Origin: Stutzerimonas stutzeri | Lineage (GTDB): Bacteria; Pseudomonadota; Gammaproteobacteria; Pseudomonadales; Pseudomonadaceae | NCBI RefSeq assembly: GCF_024448985.1 | Contig: NZ_JAMOII010000002.1 | Span: 186,001-250,000, forward strand | DNA: 64,000 bases | Direction: 5' to 3' | Shown: piece after piece, positions 8,585 through 18,671 of the stretch | How the letters are laid out: each line of letters starts with the position of its first letter | Numbering within the stretch: the stretch's first letter is position 1 | The notes under the pieces: generated by a model | Seen by the model: only the letters and a program-made list of their open reading frames with translations | Told to the model about the DNA's origin: nothing | Database searches by the model: none | Made by a program: the position numbers and the translations under genes

Positions 8585-9883
8585 ATGCACGACTACGTCA
8601 CCTGGCTTCGCGACTCCTCGCCCTACATCAACTCGCACCGTGAGCGCACCTTTGTGGTCATGCTGCCGGGCGATGGGCTGGAACACTCCAATTTCGGCAA
8701 CATCGTCCACGACCTGGTGCTGCTGCACAGCCTCGGCGTGCGGCTGGTGCTGGTGTTCGGCTCGCGTCCGCAGATCGAGGCGCGACTGGCCGCACGCGGC
8801 ATCGAGCCGCGGGTATACCGGGGCTTGCGCGTTACCGATTCCGCTGCGCTGGAGTGTGCAATCGATGCCGTCGGGCATATGCGCATCGCCCTCGAAGCGC
8901 GGCTGTCGATGGATATGGCGGCCTCGCCCATGCAAGGCGCACGGCTGCGTGTGGCCAGCGGCAACTTCGTTACCGCGCGGCCGATCGGCGTGGTCGAGGG
9001 TGTCGATTACCAGCACACCGGCGAGGTGCGGCGCATCGACCGTAAGGGTATTGGCCGCCTCCTGGACGAGCGCACCATCGTGCTGCTCTCGCCACTGGGT
9101 TATTCGCCCACCGGCGAAATCTTCAACGTGGCCTGTGAAGACGTCGCCACCCGCGCGGCCGTCGATCTGCAGGCCGACAAGCTGGTGCTCTACGGCGCCG
9201 AACGCGGGCTGCTGGACGAAGCCGGCAATCTGGTGCGCGAGCTGCGCCCGCCGCAGATTCCAGCCCATGTCGAGCGGCTGGGCAGCGATTACCAGGCCGA
9301 GCTGCTGGACGCCGCCGCGCAGGCCTGTCGTGGCGGCGTGAGGCGCAGCCACCTGGTCAGCTATGCCGATGACGGCGCGCTGCTTAACGAACTGTTCACC
9401 CGCGACGGTGGTGGCACTTTGGTGACGCAGGAGCAGTTCGAGCAGTTGCGCGAGGCGACTATCGAGGACGTAGGCGGCCTGATCGACCTAATCACGCCGC
9501 TAGAGGAGCAGGGCATCCTGGTGCGCCGCTCGCGCGAGGTGCTGGAGCGTGAAGTGGAGCAGTTCAGCATCGTCGAACGCGACGGCCTGATCATCGCCTG
9601 TGCCGCGCTCTATCCCATTCCCGATTCGGACTGGGGTGAACTGGCCTGCCTGGCAGTCAACCCCGAATACCGCCACGGCGGCCGTGGAGACGAACTGCTC
9701 GAGCGCATCGAAGCGCGCGCCCGCCAGCTGGGCCTGAAAACACTGTTCGTGCTCACCACCCGCACCGCCCACTGGTTCCGCGAACGCGGCTTCCAGCCCA
9801 GTGGCGTCGAGCGCCTGCCGGCGGCGCGGGCATCGCTGTACAACTTTCAGCGCCAGTCGAAGGTGTTCGAGAAGAAGCTGTAA
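8585..9883 (+). CDS. argA: Amino-acid N-acetyltransferase (N-acetylglutamate synthase)
   Basis: 432 residues, full length for classical ArgA. The N-terminal two thirds form an amino-acid-kinase fold (arginine-binding regulatory domain, about 10-280; VVMLPGDGLEHSNFGNIV). A C-terminal GNAT acetyltransferase domain (about 290-430) has the acetyl-CoA loop EYRHGGRGDELL. It makes N-acetylglutamate from glutamate and acetyl-CoA, the first step of arginine synthesis, normally feedback-inhibited by arginine. It follows argE on the same strand. Confidence 0.93.
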   Translation: MHDYVTWLRDSSPYINSHRERTFVVMLPGDGLEHSNFGNIVHDLVLLHSLGVRLVLVFGSRPQIEARLAARGIEPRVYRGLRVTDSAALECAIDAVGHMRIALEARLSMDMAASPMQGARLRVASGNFVTARPIGVVEGVDYQHTGEVRRIDRKGIGRLLDERTIVLLSPLGYSPTGEIFNVACEDVATRAAVDLQADKLVLYGAERGLLDEAGNLVRELRPPQIPAHVERLGSDYQAELLDAAAQACRGGVRRSHLVSYADDGALLNELFTRDGGGTLVTQEQFEQLREATIEDVGGLIDLITPLEEQGILVRRSREVLEREVEQFSIVERDGLIIACAALYPIPDSDWGELACLAVNPEYRHGGRGDELLERIEARARQLGLKTLFVLTTRTAHWFRERGFQPSGVERLPAARASLYNFQRQSKVFEKKL

Positions 9884-9922
9884 AAAGCAGCTGGAAGCCT
9901 GAAGCTGGAGGTAAAGCAGTGC

Positions 9923-10040
9923 TGTAGGGTGGGCCGGGCGGCGCTCCGCTTCAGCCCACCAGAACTGCGCCGGCGGCAACACGCCAGGCGAGTGGTTGAT
10001 ACGGAGCGTAAGCAAGCGGTGGGCTAAAGCCCACCCTACG
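9923..10040. repeat. REP-like pair, family B
   Basis: A long arm (9923-9960: GTAGGGTGGGC, then GGGCGGCGCTCCGC, then TTCAGCCCACC) and a short inverted arm (10018-10039: GGTGGGCTAAAGCCCACC then CTAC) flank a 57-bp spacer. The same asymmetric arrangement recurs at 15597-15670 and 21878-21949, with a lone long arm at 22772-22809. Confidence 0.85.
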
Positions 10041-10067
10041 CGGTTGGACATTCGACCGATGTACACC

Positions 10068-10092
10068 ATGGCCGAACAAGTTCGGCCCTACG
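10068..10092. repeat. REP-like unit, family A
   Basis: A single degenerate palindrome, GGCCGAACAAGTTCGGCC followed by CTAC, lying 28 bp beyond the family B pair and just past the 3' end of gshA. Confidence 0.75.
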
Positions 10093-10104
10093 AGTCTGCC
10101 GCGC

Positions 10105-11691
10105 TCAGATGTCGATGGATAACAGGCTTGCCTGATAGGCCGCGACGAACTGGTCGAAATCCGATTCCTGTTGGGCTTCCAGCTTGGCCTGTTCAACGTG
10201 TGATTGCTGCGCGGCGGTTTCGAATCCGGCCTGCTCGGCAGTGCTCAAGGGGCGGCTGCGGAAGTGTTCGGCATGTGCCCGGCTTTGCCGCAGGGCGAAC
10301 TGGCCGAAGCTCTCACCGCTGCGTTTCAGCTCGTCGAGTACTCGCGCCGATGGTGTGAGGCTGCTGTCAGCGACCTTCGCTTGTTGCGCGGCGAGCGCCC
10401 GCGCATGTTGGTCGCCGCCCTGGGCCTGGTCCAGCAGCGCGGCGACCAGGCCGATTTCACCCAGCAGTTCCTGCGCCCAGGCTTGCAGGCTGATCTGCTC
10501 GCCGCCGCGATGCAGTTCGAGGCCCGGCTTGCGTCCTTCAGTGACTACCTTGAGAAAATTGTCGCTGCTGGCGCGGCACTCGCCCGCGACCAAGCAGGGG
10601 CTTTCTTCCAGTGTGCAGAACAGCAGGAAGGCATCGAGGAAACGCGCTTCGTCAAGATCGATGCCCAGCGGCAGGAAGGGGTTGATGTCCAGGCAGCGCA
10701 CTTCAATGTACTGGATGCCGCGGGCGCGCAGCGCCTGCAGCGGGCGCTCGCCGCTCTCGGTGACGCGCTTGGGGCGGATGTTCGAGTAGTACTCGTTTTC
10801 GATCTGCAGCACGTTGGTGTTGAGCTGCAGCCAGTTGCCCTCGGCGTCCTTGGTGCCCATCGTGGCGTAGGCCGGGTAGGGCGTCGAAACGGCCTTGTGC
10901 AGGCTATCGGTGTAGCTGGACAGATCGTCGTAGCAAGGCGTCAGGCCGGCCTGGGCATTGCTCTGGTAGCCCAGGTCGCTCATGCGCAGGCTGGTAGCCC
11001 AGGGCAAATAGAGAGTATCGGCGTCGAGCTGTTCGAGCTGGTGCGGGCGGCCGCGCATGAAGCTGGCATCCAGCGCCGGCGAGGCGCCGAAGAGGTACAT
11101 CAGTAGCCAGCTGTAGCGGCGGAAGTTGCGGATCAACGCGATATAGCGCGAGGACTGATAATCCTGCCGACTGCGCTCGTCGCCGTCCTTGGCCTGCAGT
11201 AACGACCACAGTGCCTCGGGCAGGGAGAAGTTGTAGTGAATGCCGGCGATGCACTGCATGGTCTTGCCGTAGCGCAGTGCCAGGCCCTGGCGGTAGACGT
11301 GCTTGAGCCGGCCGATGTTAGAGCTGCCGTACTCGGCGATGGGGATCTGCGCCTCTTCTGGCAGGCGCCCTGGCATCGAGGGGCTCCAGAGCCATTCGTC
11401 GGCGAGCTTGCCGTAGGTGTAGCGATGGATGGCGTCCAGCTCGGCCAGCGTCTGTTGCGGATCGGTTGCGGTGCCTGTGATGAACTCCAGCAGCGCCTCG
11501 GAGTAATCGGTTGTGATCCTCGGATGCGTCAGCGCCGAACCCAGCGCGTGGGGGTGTGGCGTCAGCGCCAGTTCGCCGCGATTGTCGATCCGCAGACATT
11601 CGCGTTCTATCCCATGCAGGCATTGCGAGAGCAGCGGAAGGTGGGGAGGCTCGGCCAGCAATGCCAGGCGGTGGGAGAGGAGGTCGCTCAA
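10105..11691 (-). CDS. gshA: Glutamate-cysteine ligase
   Basis: 528 residues, the size of the gammaproteobacterial GshA class. Family regions seen are the N-terminal [16 protein letters not shown] (ATP/glutamate site), [11 protein letters not shown], and [15 protein letters not shown] in the C-terminal half. It joins glutamate and cysteine with ATP, the first and rate-limiting step of glutathione synthesis in the cytoplasm. The start is TTG 11691, preceded by AAGGA; the upstream ATG/GTG are out of frame. The 3' end abuts REP elements that separate it from argA. Confidence 0.93.
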   Translation of the reverse strand: MSDLLSHRLALLAEPPHLPLLSQCLHGIERECLRIDNRGELALTPHPHALGSALTHPRITTDYSEALLEFITGTATDPQQTLAELDAIHRYTYGKLADEWLWSPSMPGRLPEEAQIPIAEYGSSNIGRLKHVYRQGLALRYGKTMQCIAGIHYNFSLPEALWSLLQAKDGDERSRQDYQSSRYIALIRNFRRYSWLLMYLFGASPALDASFMRGRPHQLEQLDADTLYLPWATSLRMSDLGYQSNAQAGLTPCYDDLSSYTDSLHKAVSTPYPAYATMGTKDAEGNWLQLNTNVLQIENEYYSNIRPKRVTESGERPLQALRARGIQYIEVRCLDINPFLPLGIDLDEARFLDAFLLFCTLEESPCLVAGECRASSDNFLKVVTEGRKPGLELHRGGEQISLQAWAQELLGEIGLVAALLDQAQGGDQHARALAAQQAKVADSSLTPSARVLDELKRSGESFGQFALRQSRAHAEHFRSRPLSTAEQAGFETAAQQSHVEQAKLEAQQESDFDQFVAAYQASLLSIDI

Positions 11692-11812
11692 GTTCTGGTT
11701 CCTTCACGCATCAGTCGGCCCAATATGGGGGGGCGAACTTCAAGCTTCAAGCGGCAAGATAGAAAACAAGGGGTGCCTTACTCGCCGCTTGCGGCTCGAA
11801 GCCTGCCCCTTA

Positions 11813-12202
11813 TTAGAGACAGGCGAAGGTGGATTGTGCCTTGGCTACCAGCTTCTCGCCTTGATGAACCTCGGCTTCGAGAACCTGAGTACGGCGCCCG
11901 GCATGTACGACCCAGGCGCGGCAGGTCAGTTCGCCTTCGGTCACCGGGCGGATGTAGTTGAGCTTGCACTCCAGCGTCACGCTGTTCGGCACGCCGTCGT
12001 TGAGGCTGTGGCTGGCCTGACCCATAGCGGTGTCGATCAGCGAGAACAGCGCACCGCCATGCAACTTGCCGTGCAGGTTGCGTAGGCCGTCGTGCATGCT
12101 CAGCCCGAGTACGGCCTCGCCGTTTTCGGCTTTGTGAATCTCTAGGCCGAGTAGGCGGCCGAAGGCGCTGGAACTGCCCACCGCCTCGACTTGAATGCTC
12201 AT
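11813..12202 (-). CDS. PaaI-family hotdog thioesterase
   Basis: 129 residues, a single hotdog fold. NLHGKLHGGALFSLIDTAMG is the active-site helix of PaaI-type acyl-CoA thioesterases (Asp in the helix, preceding HGG). The substrate is unknown. Start ATG 12202 lies one base past the tex stop codon, with its ribosome site GAGGAAA inside the end of tex, so it is very likely translated from the tex transcript. Confidence 0.85.
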   Translation of the reverse strand: MSIQVEAVGSSSAFGRLLGLEIHKAENGEAVLGLSMHDGLRNLHGKLHGGALFSLIDTAMGQASHSLNDGVPNSVTLECKLNYIRPVTEGELTCRAWVVHAGRRTQVLEAEVHQGEKLVAKAQSTFACL

Positions 12203-12203
12203 G

Positions 12204-14522
12204 TTATTTCCTCAGCTGCTTGGCATTGGCGAACAACGCCGCCATGGCTGCATTGGTCGGAGCGGGCTTGTCCTGCTTGGTGTGGCGCTCAGTGCGTGGC
12301 GCGTTGCCGCGCGGCTTGCCTGCGCCGCCACGTGGGCCCTCGGTCTTCTCGCCGGGGGTGTCGCTCATGCGCATGGACAGGCCGACGCGGTTGCGCGGAA
12401 TGTCCACTTCCATGACCTTGACCTTGACGATGTCACCGGCTTTGACCACCTCGTAGGGGTCTTTGACGAATTTCTCCGACAGCGCGCTGATGTGCACCAG
12501 TCCATCCTGATGCACACCGATGTCGACGAAGGCGCCGAAGTTGGTCACGTTGGTCACCACGCCTTCGAGCACCATGCCGGGCGTCAGGTCGCTGAGCTTC
12601 TCGACGCCTTCCTGGAACTCGGCGGTCTTGAACTCGGGGCGCGGGTCGCGGCCAGGCTTTTCCAGTTCCTGCAAGATGTCGCCGATGGTCACCAGGCCAA
12701 AGGTCTCGTCGGTGAATTTCGCCGGGTCGAGCTTCTTGAGGAAGGCCGAGTCGCCGATCAGCGAGCGGATATCGCGACCGGTGTCGGCGGCGATGCGCGT
12801 GACCAGCGGATAGGTTTCCGGGTGTACGGCGGAGGCGTCCAGCGGGTTGTCGCCATTCATCACACGCAGGAAGCCGGCGGCCTGCTCGAAGGTCTTATCG
12901 CCCAGGCGCGGCACCTTCTTCAGTTCGCTGCGGGACTTGAACGCGCCGTTGGCGTCGCGGTAGGCGACGATATTCTGCGCCAGGGTGCCGTTGAGGCCGG
13001 AAATGCGTGCCAGTAGGGCGGCGGAGGCGGTATTCACATCCACACCGACGGCGTTCACGCAGTCCTCGACCACTGCATCCAGCGAGCGCGCCAGCTTCAA
13101 CTGGGACACATCGTGCTGGTACTGGCCGACGCCGATGGCTTTCGGTTCGATCTTCACCAGTTCGGCCAGCGGGTCCTGCAGACGACGGGCGATGGACACC
13201 GCCCCACGGATCGAAACGTCCAGATCGGGGAATTCCTTCGCTGCCAGCTCCGAGGCCGAATACACCGAGGCACCGGCTTCGCTGACCATGATCTTGGTGA
13301 GCTTCAGGCCCGGCACCTTCTTGATCAGCTCGCCGGCCAGCTTGTCTGTTTCGCGGCTGGCGGTGCCGTTGCCGATGGCGATCAGGTCGACGCCGTGCTT
13401 GGCGCACAGCTTGGCCAGCACCGCCAGGGTGCCGTCCCAGTCGTTGCGCGGTGCGTGCGGGTAGACGGTGGCGGTATCCAGCAGCTTGCCGGTGGCATCC
13501 ACCACGGCGACCTTGCAGCCGGTGCGCAGGCCAGGGTCAAGGCCTAGGGTTGCGCGCGGGCCGGCCGGGGCGGCTAGCAGCAAATCGTGCATGTTGCGGG
13601 CAAACACACCGATGGCATCGTCCTCGGCCTTGTCGCGCAGCTCGCCAAGCAGGTCGGTTTCCAGATGGGTGTAGAGCTTGACCTTCCAGGTCCAGCGCAC
13701 CACCTCGCCGAGCCACTTGTCGGCGGCGCGGCCGCGATTGGAGATGCCGAAGCGCTCACCGATCATCGTCTCGCCTGGATGCATGGCTCCTGGGGTTTCG
13801 TCGCCGACCTTGAGGCTGACGCTCAAGATGCCTTCGTTTCGGCCGCGGAAAATTGCCAGGGCGCGGTGCGACGGCGTGTTCTTCAGCACTTCGTCATGCT
13901 CGAAATAGTCGCTGAACTTGGCACCTTCCTGCTCTTTGCCCGGAACCAGGCGGGCACTGAGCGTGGCGTTGTGCTTGAGGAAGTCGCGCAGCTTCGCCAG
14001 CAAGTCTGCGTCCTCGGCGAAGCGTTCCATGAGGATGTACTTGGCGCCTTCGAGTACGGCCTTGGTGTCGGCGAAGCCTTTTTCAACATCGATGAAGCGC
14101 TCGGCTTCGCTTTCCGGGGTCAGGCTTGGGTCGGCGAACAGCGCGTCGGCCAACTCGCCGAGACCTGCTTCCAGGGCGATCTGGCCCTTGGTGCGGCGTT
14201 TCTGCTTGTACGGCAGGTAGAGATCTTCGAGGCGGGTCTTGGTGTCGGCCAGGTTGATCTCGCGGGCCAGTTCGGGCGTCAGCTTGCCCTGCTCCTCGAT
14301 GCTGGCGAGGATCGAGGCGCGACGCTCGTCCAGCTCACGCATGTAGCGCAGTCGCTCTTCCAGGTTGCGCAGCTGGGTATCGTCGAGGCTGCCGGTCACT
14401 TCCTTGCGGTAGCGGGCGATGAAGGGCACGGTGGAGCCTTCGTCGAGCAGCGCCACGGCGGCGGCGACTTGTTGCGGGCGCACGCCCAGTTCAGCGGCGA
14501 TACGGGAATTGATGCTGTCCAT
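12204..14522 (-). CDS. tex: RNA-binding transcription accessory protein Tex
   Basis: 772 residues. Order of domains: N-terminal helical Tex region ([17 protein letters not shown]), YqgF/RNase-H-like domain ([17 protein letters not shown]), helix-hairpin-helix pair ([18 protein letters not shown]), and a C-terminal S1 RNA-binding domain ([16 protein letters not shown]) with a basic tail. Tex binds nucleic acids and affects transcription; its precise role is not settled. Start ATG 14522 matches family N-termini; the longer open frame reaches into the intergenic region. Followed immediately by a thioesterase gene. Confidence 0.93.
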   Translation of the reverse strand: MDSINSRIAAELGVRPQQVAAAVALLDEGSTVPFIARYRKEVTGSLDDTQLRNLEERLRYMRELDERRASILASIEEQGKLTPELAREINLADTKTRLEDLYLPYKQKRRTKGQIALEAGLGELADALFADPSLTPESEAERFIDVEKGFADTKAVLEGAKYILMERFAEDADLLAKLRDFLKHNATLSARLVPGKEQEGAKFSDYFEHDEVLKNTPSHRALAIFRGRNEGILSVSLKVGDETPGAMHPGETMIGERFGISNRGRAADKWLGEVVRWTWKVKLYTHLETDLLGELRDKAEDDAIGVFARNMHDLLLAAPAGPRATLGLDPGLRTGCKVAVVDATGKLLDTATVYPHAPRNDWDGTLAVLAKLCAKHGVDLIAIGNGTASRETDKLAGELIKKVPGLKLTKIMVSEAGASVYSASELAAKEFPDLDVSIRGAVSIARRLQDPLAELVKIEPKAIGVGQYQHDVSQLKLARSLDAVVEDCVNAVGVDVNTASAALLARISGLNGTLAQNIVAYRDANGAFKSRSELKKVPRLGDKTFEQAAGFLRVMNGDNPLDASAVHPETYPLVTRIAADTGRDIRSLIGDSAFLKKLDPAKFTDETFGLVTIGDILQELEKPGRDPRPEFKTAEFQEGVEKLSDLTPGMVLEGVVTNVTNFGAFVDIGVHQDGLVHISALSEKFVKDPYEVVKAGDIVKVKVMEVDIPRNRVGLSMRMSDTPGEKTEGPRGGAGKPRGNAPRTERHTKQDKPAPTNAAMAALFANAKQLRK

Positions 14523-14752
14523 GAACCTACCTGGGTCAGTCAAACCATGCAGGCCGTGCCTGCGCGAAAGGGCGGGATTATAAAGGCAGCGGGGAGCTTG
14601 AGGCTGGAAGCAGGAAGAAAAAGCATCGGGGGGCGTTGTCCCTGGTAGTGGCGCACGGAGCGGGTTGCACCGCTCTACGATTTTGTCCACCTTCCAACTG
14701 CTTCTCTCGCAAAATCTGCTAACAATGGCTGTCAATTGCCTTGTCATCCGTA

Positions 14753-14767
14753 GGCGCATAATGCGCC
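14753..14767 (+). promoter_or_regulatory. Perfect palindrome in the ompR promoter region
   Basis: GGCGCATAATGCGCC is a 15-base perfect dyad centred on position 14760. It contains CATAAT, a plausible -10 hexamer, 24 bases before the ompR start codon. An operator function is inference only. Confidence 0.4.
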
Positions 14768-14790
14768 GTCGATAAATTCAGGAGTTTTCC

Positions 14791-15528
14791 ATGAGCAGCA
14801 CTGCGCCCGCCAGCGAAGGCGAAAAAATCCTGATCGTCGATGACGATGCCCGTTTGCGGCGTCTGCTTGAGCGGTTTCTCGACGAGCAGGGCTATCGCGT
14901 CCGTACCGTCGAAAGCGCTGAGCAGATGGACCGTCTGCTCAGCCGCGAACTGTTCCATCTGGTGGTTCTTGACCTGATGATGCCCGGTGAGGACGGCCTG
15001 TCGGCCTGCCATCGTCTGCGCGAAAGCGGCAATGGAATTCCGATCATCATGCTCACCGCCAAGGGCGACGAAGCCAGTCGCATCCAGGGTCTGGAACAGG
15101 GAGCCGACGATTATCTGGCCAAGCCCTTCAACCCGCGCGAACTGCTGGCACGGATTCGCGCCGTGCTACGGCGCCAGGCGCCGCAGGTGCCGGGCGCGCC
15201 GGGCAGCGAAGACGAGACGGTGACCTTCGGCGACTACGAGCTGTTTCTCGGCACGCGCGAGCTGAAGAAGGGCGACCAGATCCACATGCTTACCACCGGC
15301 GAGTTCGCCGTGCTCAAGGCATTGGTCCAGCACGCCCGGGAGCCGTTGACCCGCGACAAGCTGATGAACCTCGCCCGTGGCCGCGAATGGGACGCCCTGG
15401 AGCGCTCCATCGACGTGCAGATATCCCGCCTGCGCCGCCTCATCGAACCCGACCCGTCCAAGCCGCGCTATATCCAGACGGTCTGGGGCGTGGGCTACGT
15501 GTTCGTACCTGATGGCAACAAGGGCTGA
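14791..15528 (+). CDS. ompR: Two-component response regulator OmpR
   Basis: 245 residues. Receiver domain (about 12-125) with acidic pair DDD near 17-19, phospho-acceptor Asp61 in VVLDLMMPGEDG, and conserved Lys in DDYLAKPFNPREL. A winged-helix DNA-binding domain follows (about 145-240; RSIDVQISRLRRLIEPD). Activated by the adjacent EnvZ. In P. aeruginosa the orthologous pair is, from memory, named AmgR/AmgS and governs envelope stress and aminoglycoside tolerance. RBS CAGGAG precedes ATG 14791. Confidence 0.93.
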   Translation: MSSTAPASEGEKILIVDDDARLRRLLERFLDEQGYRVRTVESAEQMDRLLSRELFHLVVLDLMMPGEDGLSACHRLRESGNGIPIIMLTAKGDEASRIQGLEQGADDYLAKPFNPRELLARIRAVLRRQAPQVPGAPGSEDETVTFGDYELFLGTRELKKGDQIHMLTTGEFAVLKALVQHAREPLTRDKLMNLARGREWDALERSIDVQISRLRRLIEPDPSKPRYIQTVWGVGYVFVPDGNKG

Positions 15529-15596
15529 AAGCCGCTAGAAACGCCTAGCGCTGGAGGCTGGAGAAGGATCGCTTTCTTCGTCCGGCCTGCAGTGCC

Positions 15597-15670
15597 GTAG
15601 GGTGGGCTTCAGCCCACCACGCCCGGTCGACTTAGTGGGCTGAAGCGGGGCGCCGCCCGGCCCGCCCTAC
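15597..15670. repeat. REP-like pair, family B, inside ompR-envZ
   Basis: Short arm 15597-15618 (GTAGGGTGGGCTTCAGCCCA then CC) and inverted long arm 15635-15670 with GGGGCGCCGCCCGG, separated by 15 bases. It lies wholly between ompR and envZ, genes normally co-transcribed. Confidence 0.85.
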
Positions 15671-15744
15671 AGATGGAAGCCATAGCGCTGTGCATTTTCG
15701 TACCGCTTTCCAGACTCCAGCGCTCTTATTCGGCTATTGATTTT

Positions 15745-17064
15745 ATGAAGACTCCGCTCTGGTTCCCACAAAGCTTCTTCGCTCGCACCCTGTGGATGGT
15801 GCTGATCGTCGTGCTGTTCTCCAAGGTACTGATGCTGGTGTACCTGATGATGAACGACGACATGCTCGTCGATCGTCAGTACAGCCACGGCGCGGCCTTG
15901 ACGCTGCGCGCCTATTGGGTCGCCGACGAGGCCAATCGCGAGCGCATCGGCGAGGCCGCAGGGGTGCATCGGGTGGCGGAGGCAGACGTGCCGCCGAGTG
16001 AATACCACTGGCCTTACACCGAAATCTTCCAGCAGCAGATGCGCGCCGAGCTGGGCCCCGAAACCGAAGTGCGAGTGCGCATCCAGCCGGACACGGCGCT
16101 CTGGGTGCGCGCTCCGAGTCTGGGGCCGGATTGGCTGCAGGTGCCGCTCTATGCCTATCCACTGCGCGGGCAGCGGATCTGGAGCGTGCTGGGCTGGTTC
16201 CTCGGCATCGGTCTGCTTTCCACCGCCGCCGCGTGGGTTTTCGTCGGTCAGCTCAACCTACCGCTAAAGCGCCTGGTCTATGCCGCTCGGCAGATTGGCA
16301 AGGGGCGTAGCGTGCGCCTGCCGGTCAGCGACACGCCGAGCGAGATGACCGAGGTCTATCGCGCTTTCAATCAAATGGCGGAGGACGTCGAGCAGGCCGG
16401 GCGCGAGCGCGAGCTGATGCTTGCCGGCGTCTCCCACGACCTGCGTACACCGCTGACTCGCCTGCGCCTGTCGCTGGAGCTCATGTCCAGCGAGGCCGAG
16501 CTGACCGAGGATATGGTCCGCGACGTCGAGGACATGAACGCGATCCTCGATCAGTTCCTCGCCTTTGTCCGCGACGGCAGCGACGAACCGGTGGAAAGTA
16601 TCGATCTGGGCGAGCTGGTGCGTGAAGTGGTGGCGCCCTACAACCAGTACGGCGAAACCGTGCGGCTGTGCGTCGAGCCTATGCCACAGCTGGCCCTGCG
16701 ACGCGTGTCGATCAAGCGTCTGCTGGTCAATCTCATCGAGAATGCTTTGCGCTACGGCGGCCATGGCGTCGAGGTTGCCGCACACGTTTCTGGTGATGGC
16801 AGTGCGCCCTACGTGGTGCTCAGCGTGCTGGACCGAGGCACTGGCATCGATCCGAAAGAGCTCGGCGAAATCTTCAATCCCTTCATCCGCGGCGACCGCG
16901 CGCGCGGTGGTCAGGGTGCCGGGCTTGGGCTGGCGATCGTCAAGCGCATCGCTTCGCAGCACGGTGGTGTGGTCGAGTTGCGTAATCGCGAAGGCGGCGG
17001 GCTGGAAGCTCGGGTCAGCCTGCCGTTGGGGTTGCTGCTGCCGAGGGATGCAATAAAGCCGTAA
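15745..17064 (+). CDS. envZ: Sensor histidine kinase EnvZ
   Basis: 439 residues. Two membrane helices (about 13-35 and 148-170) bracket a periplasmic domain; then a HAMP linker (LPLKRLVYAARQIGKGR), the phosphorylation site SHDLRTPLTRL with His231, and an HATPase domain with N-box (NLIENALRYGGHG) and G-boxes (DRGTGID; GAGLGLAIVKRI). It phosphorylates and dephosphorylates OmpR. Start ATG 15745 was preferred over 15673, which lies in the REP flank. The 216-bp gap to ompR is unusually long for this pair because a REP pair sits in it. Confidence 0.92.
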   Translation: MKTPLWFPQSFFARTLWMVLIVVLFSKVLMLVYLMMNDDMLVDRQYSHGAALTLRAYWVADEANRERIGEAAGVHRVAEADVPPSEYHWPYTEIFQQQMRAELGPETEVRVRIQPDTALWVRAPSLGPDWLQVPLYAYPLRGQRIWSVLGWFLGIGLLSTAAAWVFVGQLNLPLKRLVYAARQIGKGRSVRLPVSDTPSEMTEVYRAFNQMAEDVEQAGRERELMLAGVSHDLRTPLTRLRLSLELMSSEAELTEDMVRDVEDMNAILDQFLAFVRDGSDEPVESIDLGELVREVVAPYNQYGETVRLCVEPMPQLALRRVSIKRLLVNLIENALRYGGHGVEVAAHVSGDGSAPYVVLSVLDRGTGIDPKELGEIFNPFIRGDRARGGQGAGLGLAIVKRIASQHGGVVELRNREGGGLEARVSLPLGLLLPRDAIKP

Positions 17065-17198
17065 AAGCAGCTCAGAGCGTACTGGTCGCGGGCCTATTCG
17101 CTATATCGAAGCTCAAGCGCCGTCAGCGCGGGCTTCAGCCTGCCCAGGCTCACAATGGCTAGACGAAAAAGCGACGATTCTTGTCTTCCAGCTTTCGC

Positions 17199-18104
17199 TT
17201 ACCCCTTCCCCTTCGTCCTCGTCAGATGCGGGCCGGCGTTCTTCTCCAAGTATTGAATGATCAGCCCGGCAACATCCTTACCGGTCGTTTCTTCGATGCC
17301 GGCCAGGCCCGGCGAGGAGTTGACTTCCATCACCAGCGGGCCGTGGTTGGAGCGCAGGATATCCACGCCGGCCACGGACAGCCCCATGACCTTGGCCGCG
17401 CGGATCGCGGTCATGCGTTCTTCCGGAGTGATCTTGATCAGGCTGGCGGTGCCGCCGCGGTGCAGGTTGGAGCGGAATTCGCCGGGTTTGGCCTGACGCT
17501 TCATCGCGGCGATTACCTTGTCGCCGACGACAAAGCAGCGGATGTCCGCCCCGCCGGCTTCTTTGATGTATTCCTGCACCATGATGTCCTGCTTGAGGCT
17601 CATGAACGCCTCGATCACCGATTCGGCGGCCTTTTCGGTCTCGCACAGCACCACGCCGATACCCTGGGTGCCTTCCAGGACCTTAATCACCAATGGCGCA
17701 CCATTGACCATCTGGATCAGGTCAGCGATGTCATCAGGGGAGTGGGCGAAACCGGTGACGGGCAGGCCAATCCCACGTCTGGCCAGCAATTGCAGCGAAC
17801 GTAGCTTGTCGCGTGAACGGGCGATGGCCACCGATTCGTTGAGAGGGAACACGCCCTGCATCTCGAACTGGCGCAGCACCGCGCAGCCATAGAAGGTAAC
17901 GGAGGCACCGATGCGCGGAATCACCGCGTCGAAGCCTTCCAGCGGGCGCCCGCGGTAATGGATCTGCGGCTTGTGGCTAGCGATGTTCATGTACGCGCGC
18001 AGGGTGTCGATCACCACCACTTCATGGCCACGTTGCTGGCCGGCCTCTACCAGGCGGCGGGTCGAGTACAAGCGTGGATTGCGCGACAGCACGGCGATTT
18101 TCAT
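17199..18104 (-). CDS. rimK: Ribosomal protein S6 L-glutamate ligase
   Basis: 301 residues, ATP-grasp fold. Visible are the N-terminal pre-ATP-grasp region ([18 protein letters not shown]), phosphate-binding loop ([15 protein letters not shown]) and metal-binding [10 protein letters not shown]. RimK adds glutamates to the C-terminus of ribosomal protein S6, and in Pseudomonas this affects translation and colonisation traits. Its start (ATG 18104) overlaps the stop of the upstream protease gene by four bases (ATGA), indicating translational coupling in a rimB-rimK unit. Confidence 0.93.
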   Translation of the reverse strand: MKIAVLSRNPRLYSTRRLVEAGQQRGHEVVVIDTLRAYMNIASHKPQIHYRGRPLEGFDAVIPRIGASVTFYGCAVLRQFEMQGVFPLNESVAIARSRDKLRSLQLLARRGIGLPVTGFAHSPDDIADLIQMVNGAPLVIKVLEGTQGIGVVLCETEKAAESVIEAFMSLKQDIMVQEYIKEAGGADIRCFVVGDKVIAAMKRQAKPGEFRSNLHRGGTASLIKITPEERMTAIRAAKVMGLSVAGVDILRSNHGPLVMEVNSSPGLAGIEETTGKDVAGLIIQYLEKNAGPHLTRTKGKG

Positions 18105-18568
18105 TGGGCACCGGAAGTAGTGAGAGTCTGGGGTTTTTCCTGCACATAGGTGCGTGCAGGGTCGACCAGCCATTTGCCATCCATCAGGGCTTTTGACCCC
18201 AGCAGCAGGCGATAGCGCATGGTCTTGCGACAGGTCAGGGTGAATTCCACCGGCCACAGGTGATCGCCCAGCGCCAGCAACGTGCGCACCACGTAACGGG
18301 TTTGGGTATGGCCGTTGGAGCTCTTGATCAGCTTGCGGGTCACCAACGGCGCTTCGCAACGATGCCGGCGCTGTACCAGCGTGCCCAAATGCGCGGTGAA
18401 GCGCACCCAGCGCTCGCCGTCACGCTCGAATTCGCTGATGTCGGTGGCATGCAGCGCCGAGGTGCTGGCGCCGGTGTCGATCTTTGCGCGCAGGCCGACC
18501 ACGCCGAGTTCGGGCAGGGCGATCCATTCGCGCAAACCGATGACTATCTGAGGGTCGGGATTGTTCAA
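18101..18568 (-). CDS. rimB: Retropepsin-like zinc-protease family protein, RimB
   Basis: 155 residues, family PF05618. The aspartyl-protease-like motif [14 protein letters not shown] is present near residue 28, and [16 protein letters not shown] ends the core. Next to rimK in Pseudomonas this protein is called RimB and is proposed to process polyglutamate tails made by RimK. Four-base overlap with rimK. The symbol rests on context; the family is elsewhere annotated as ATP-dependent zinc protease. Confidence 0.85.
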   Translation of the reverse strand: MNNPDPQIVIGLREWIALPELGVVGLRAKIDTGASTSALHATDISEFERDGERWVRFTAHLGTLVQRRHRCEAPLVTRKLIKSSNGHTQTRYVVRTLLALGDHLWPVEFTLTCRKTMRYRLLLGSKALMDGKWLVDPARTYVQEKPQTLTTSGAQ

Positions 18569-18671
18569 GAAAGCGTATCCACTGAATTTCCGCGCATTCT
18601 AGATGCCGAGCATGACATCCGCATCTACCTGTACGACCCTATGACAACACGACGATTGACCGAGTTGAGCA

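Noticed and set aside
9923-10092. Multiple hairpins read as Rho-independent terminators of argA or gshA
   Set aside because: They lack T-runs and match REP families found elsewhere in the window, so they are listed as repeats.
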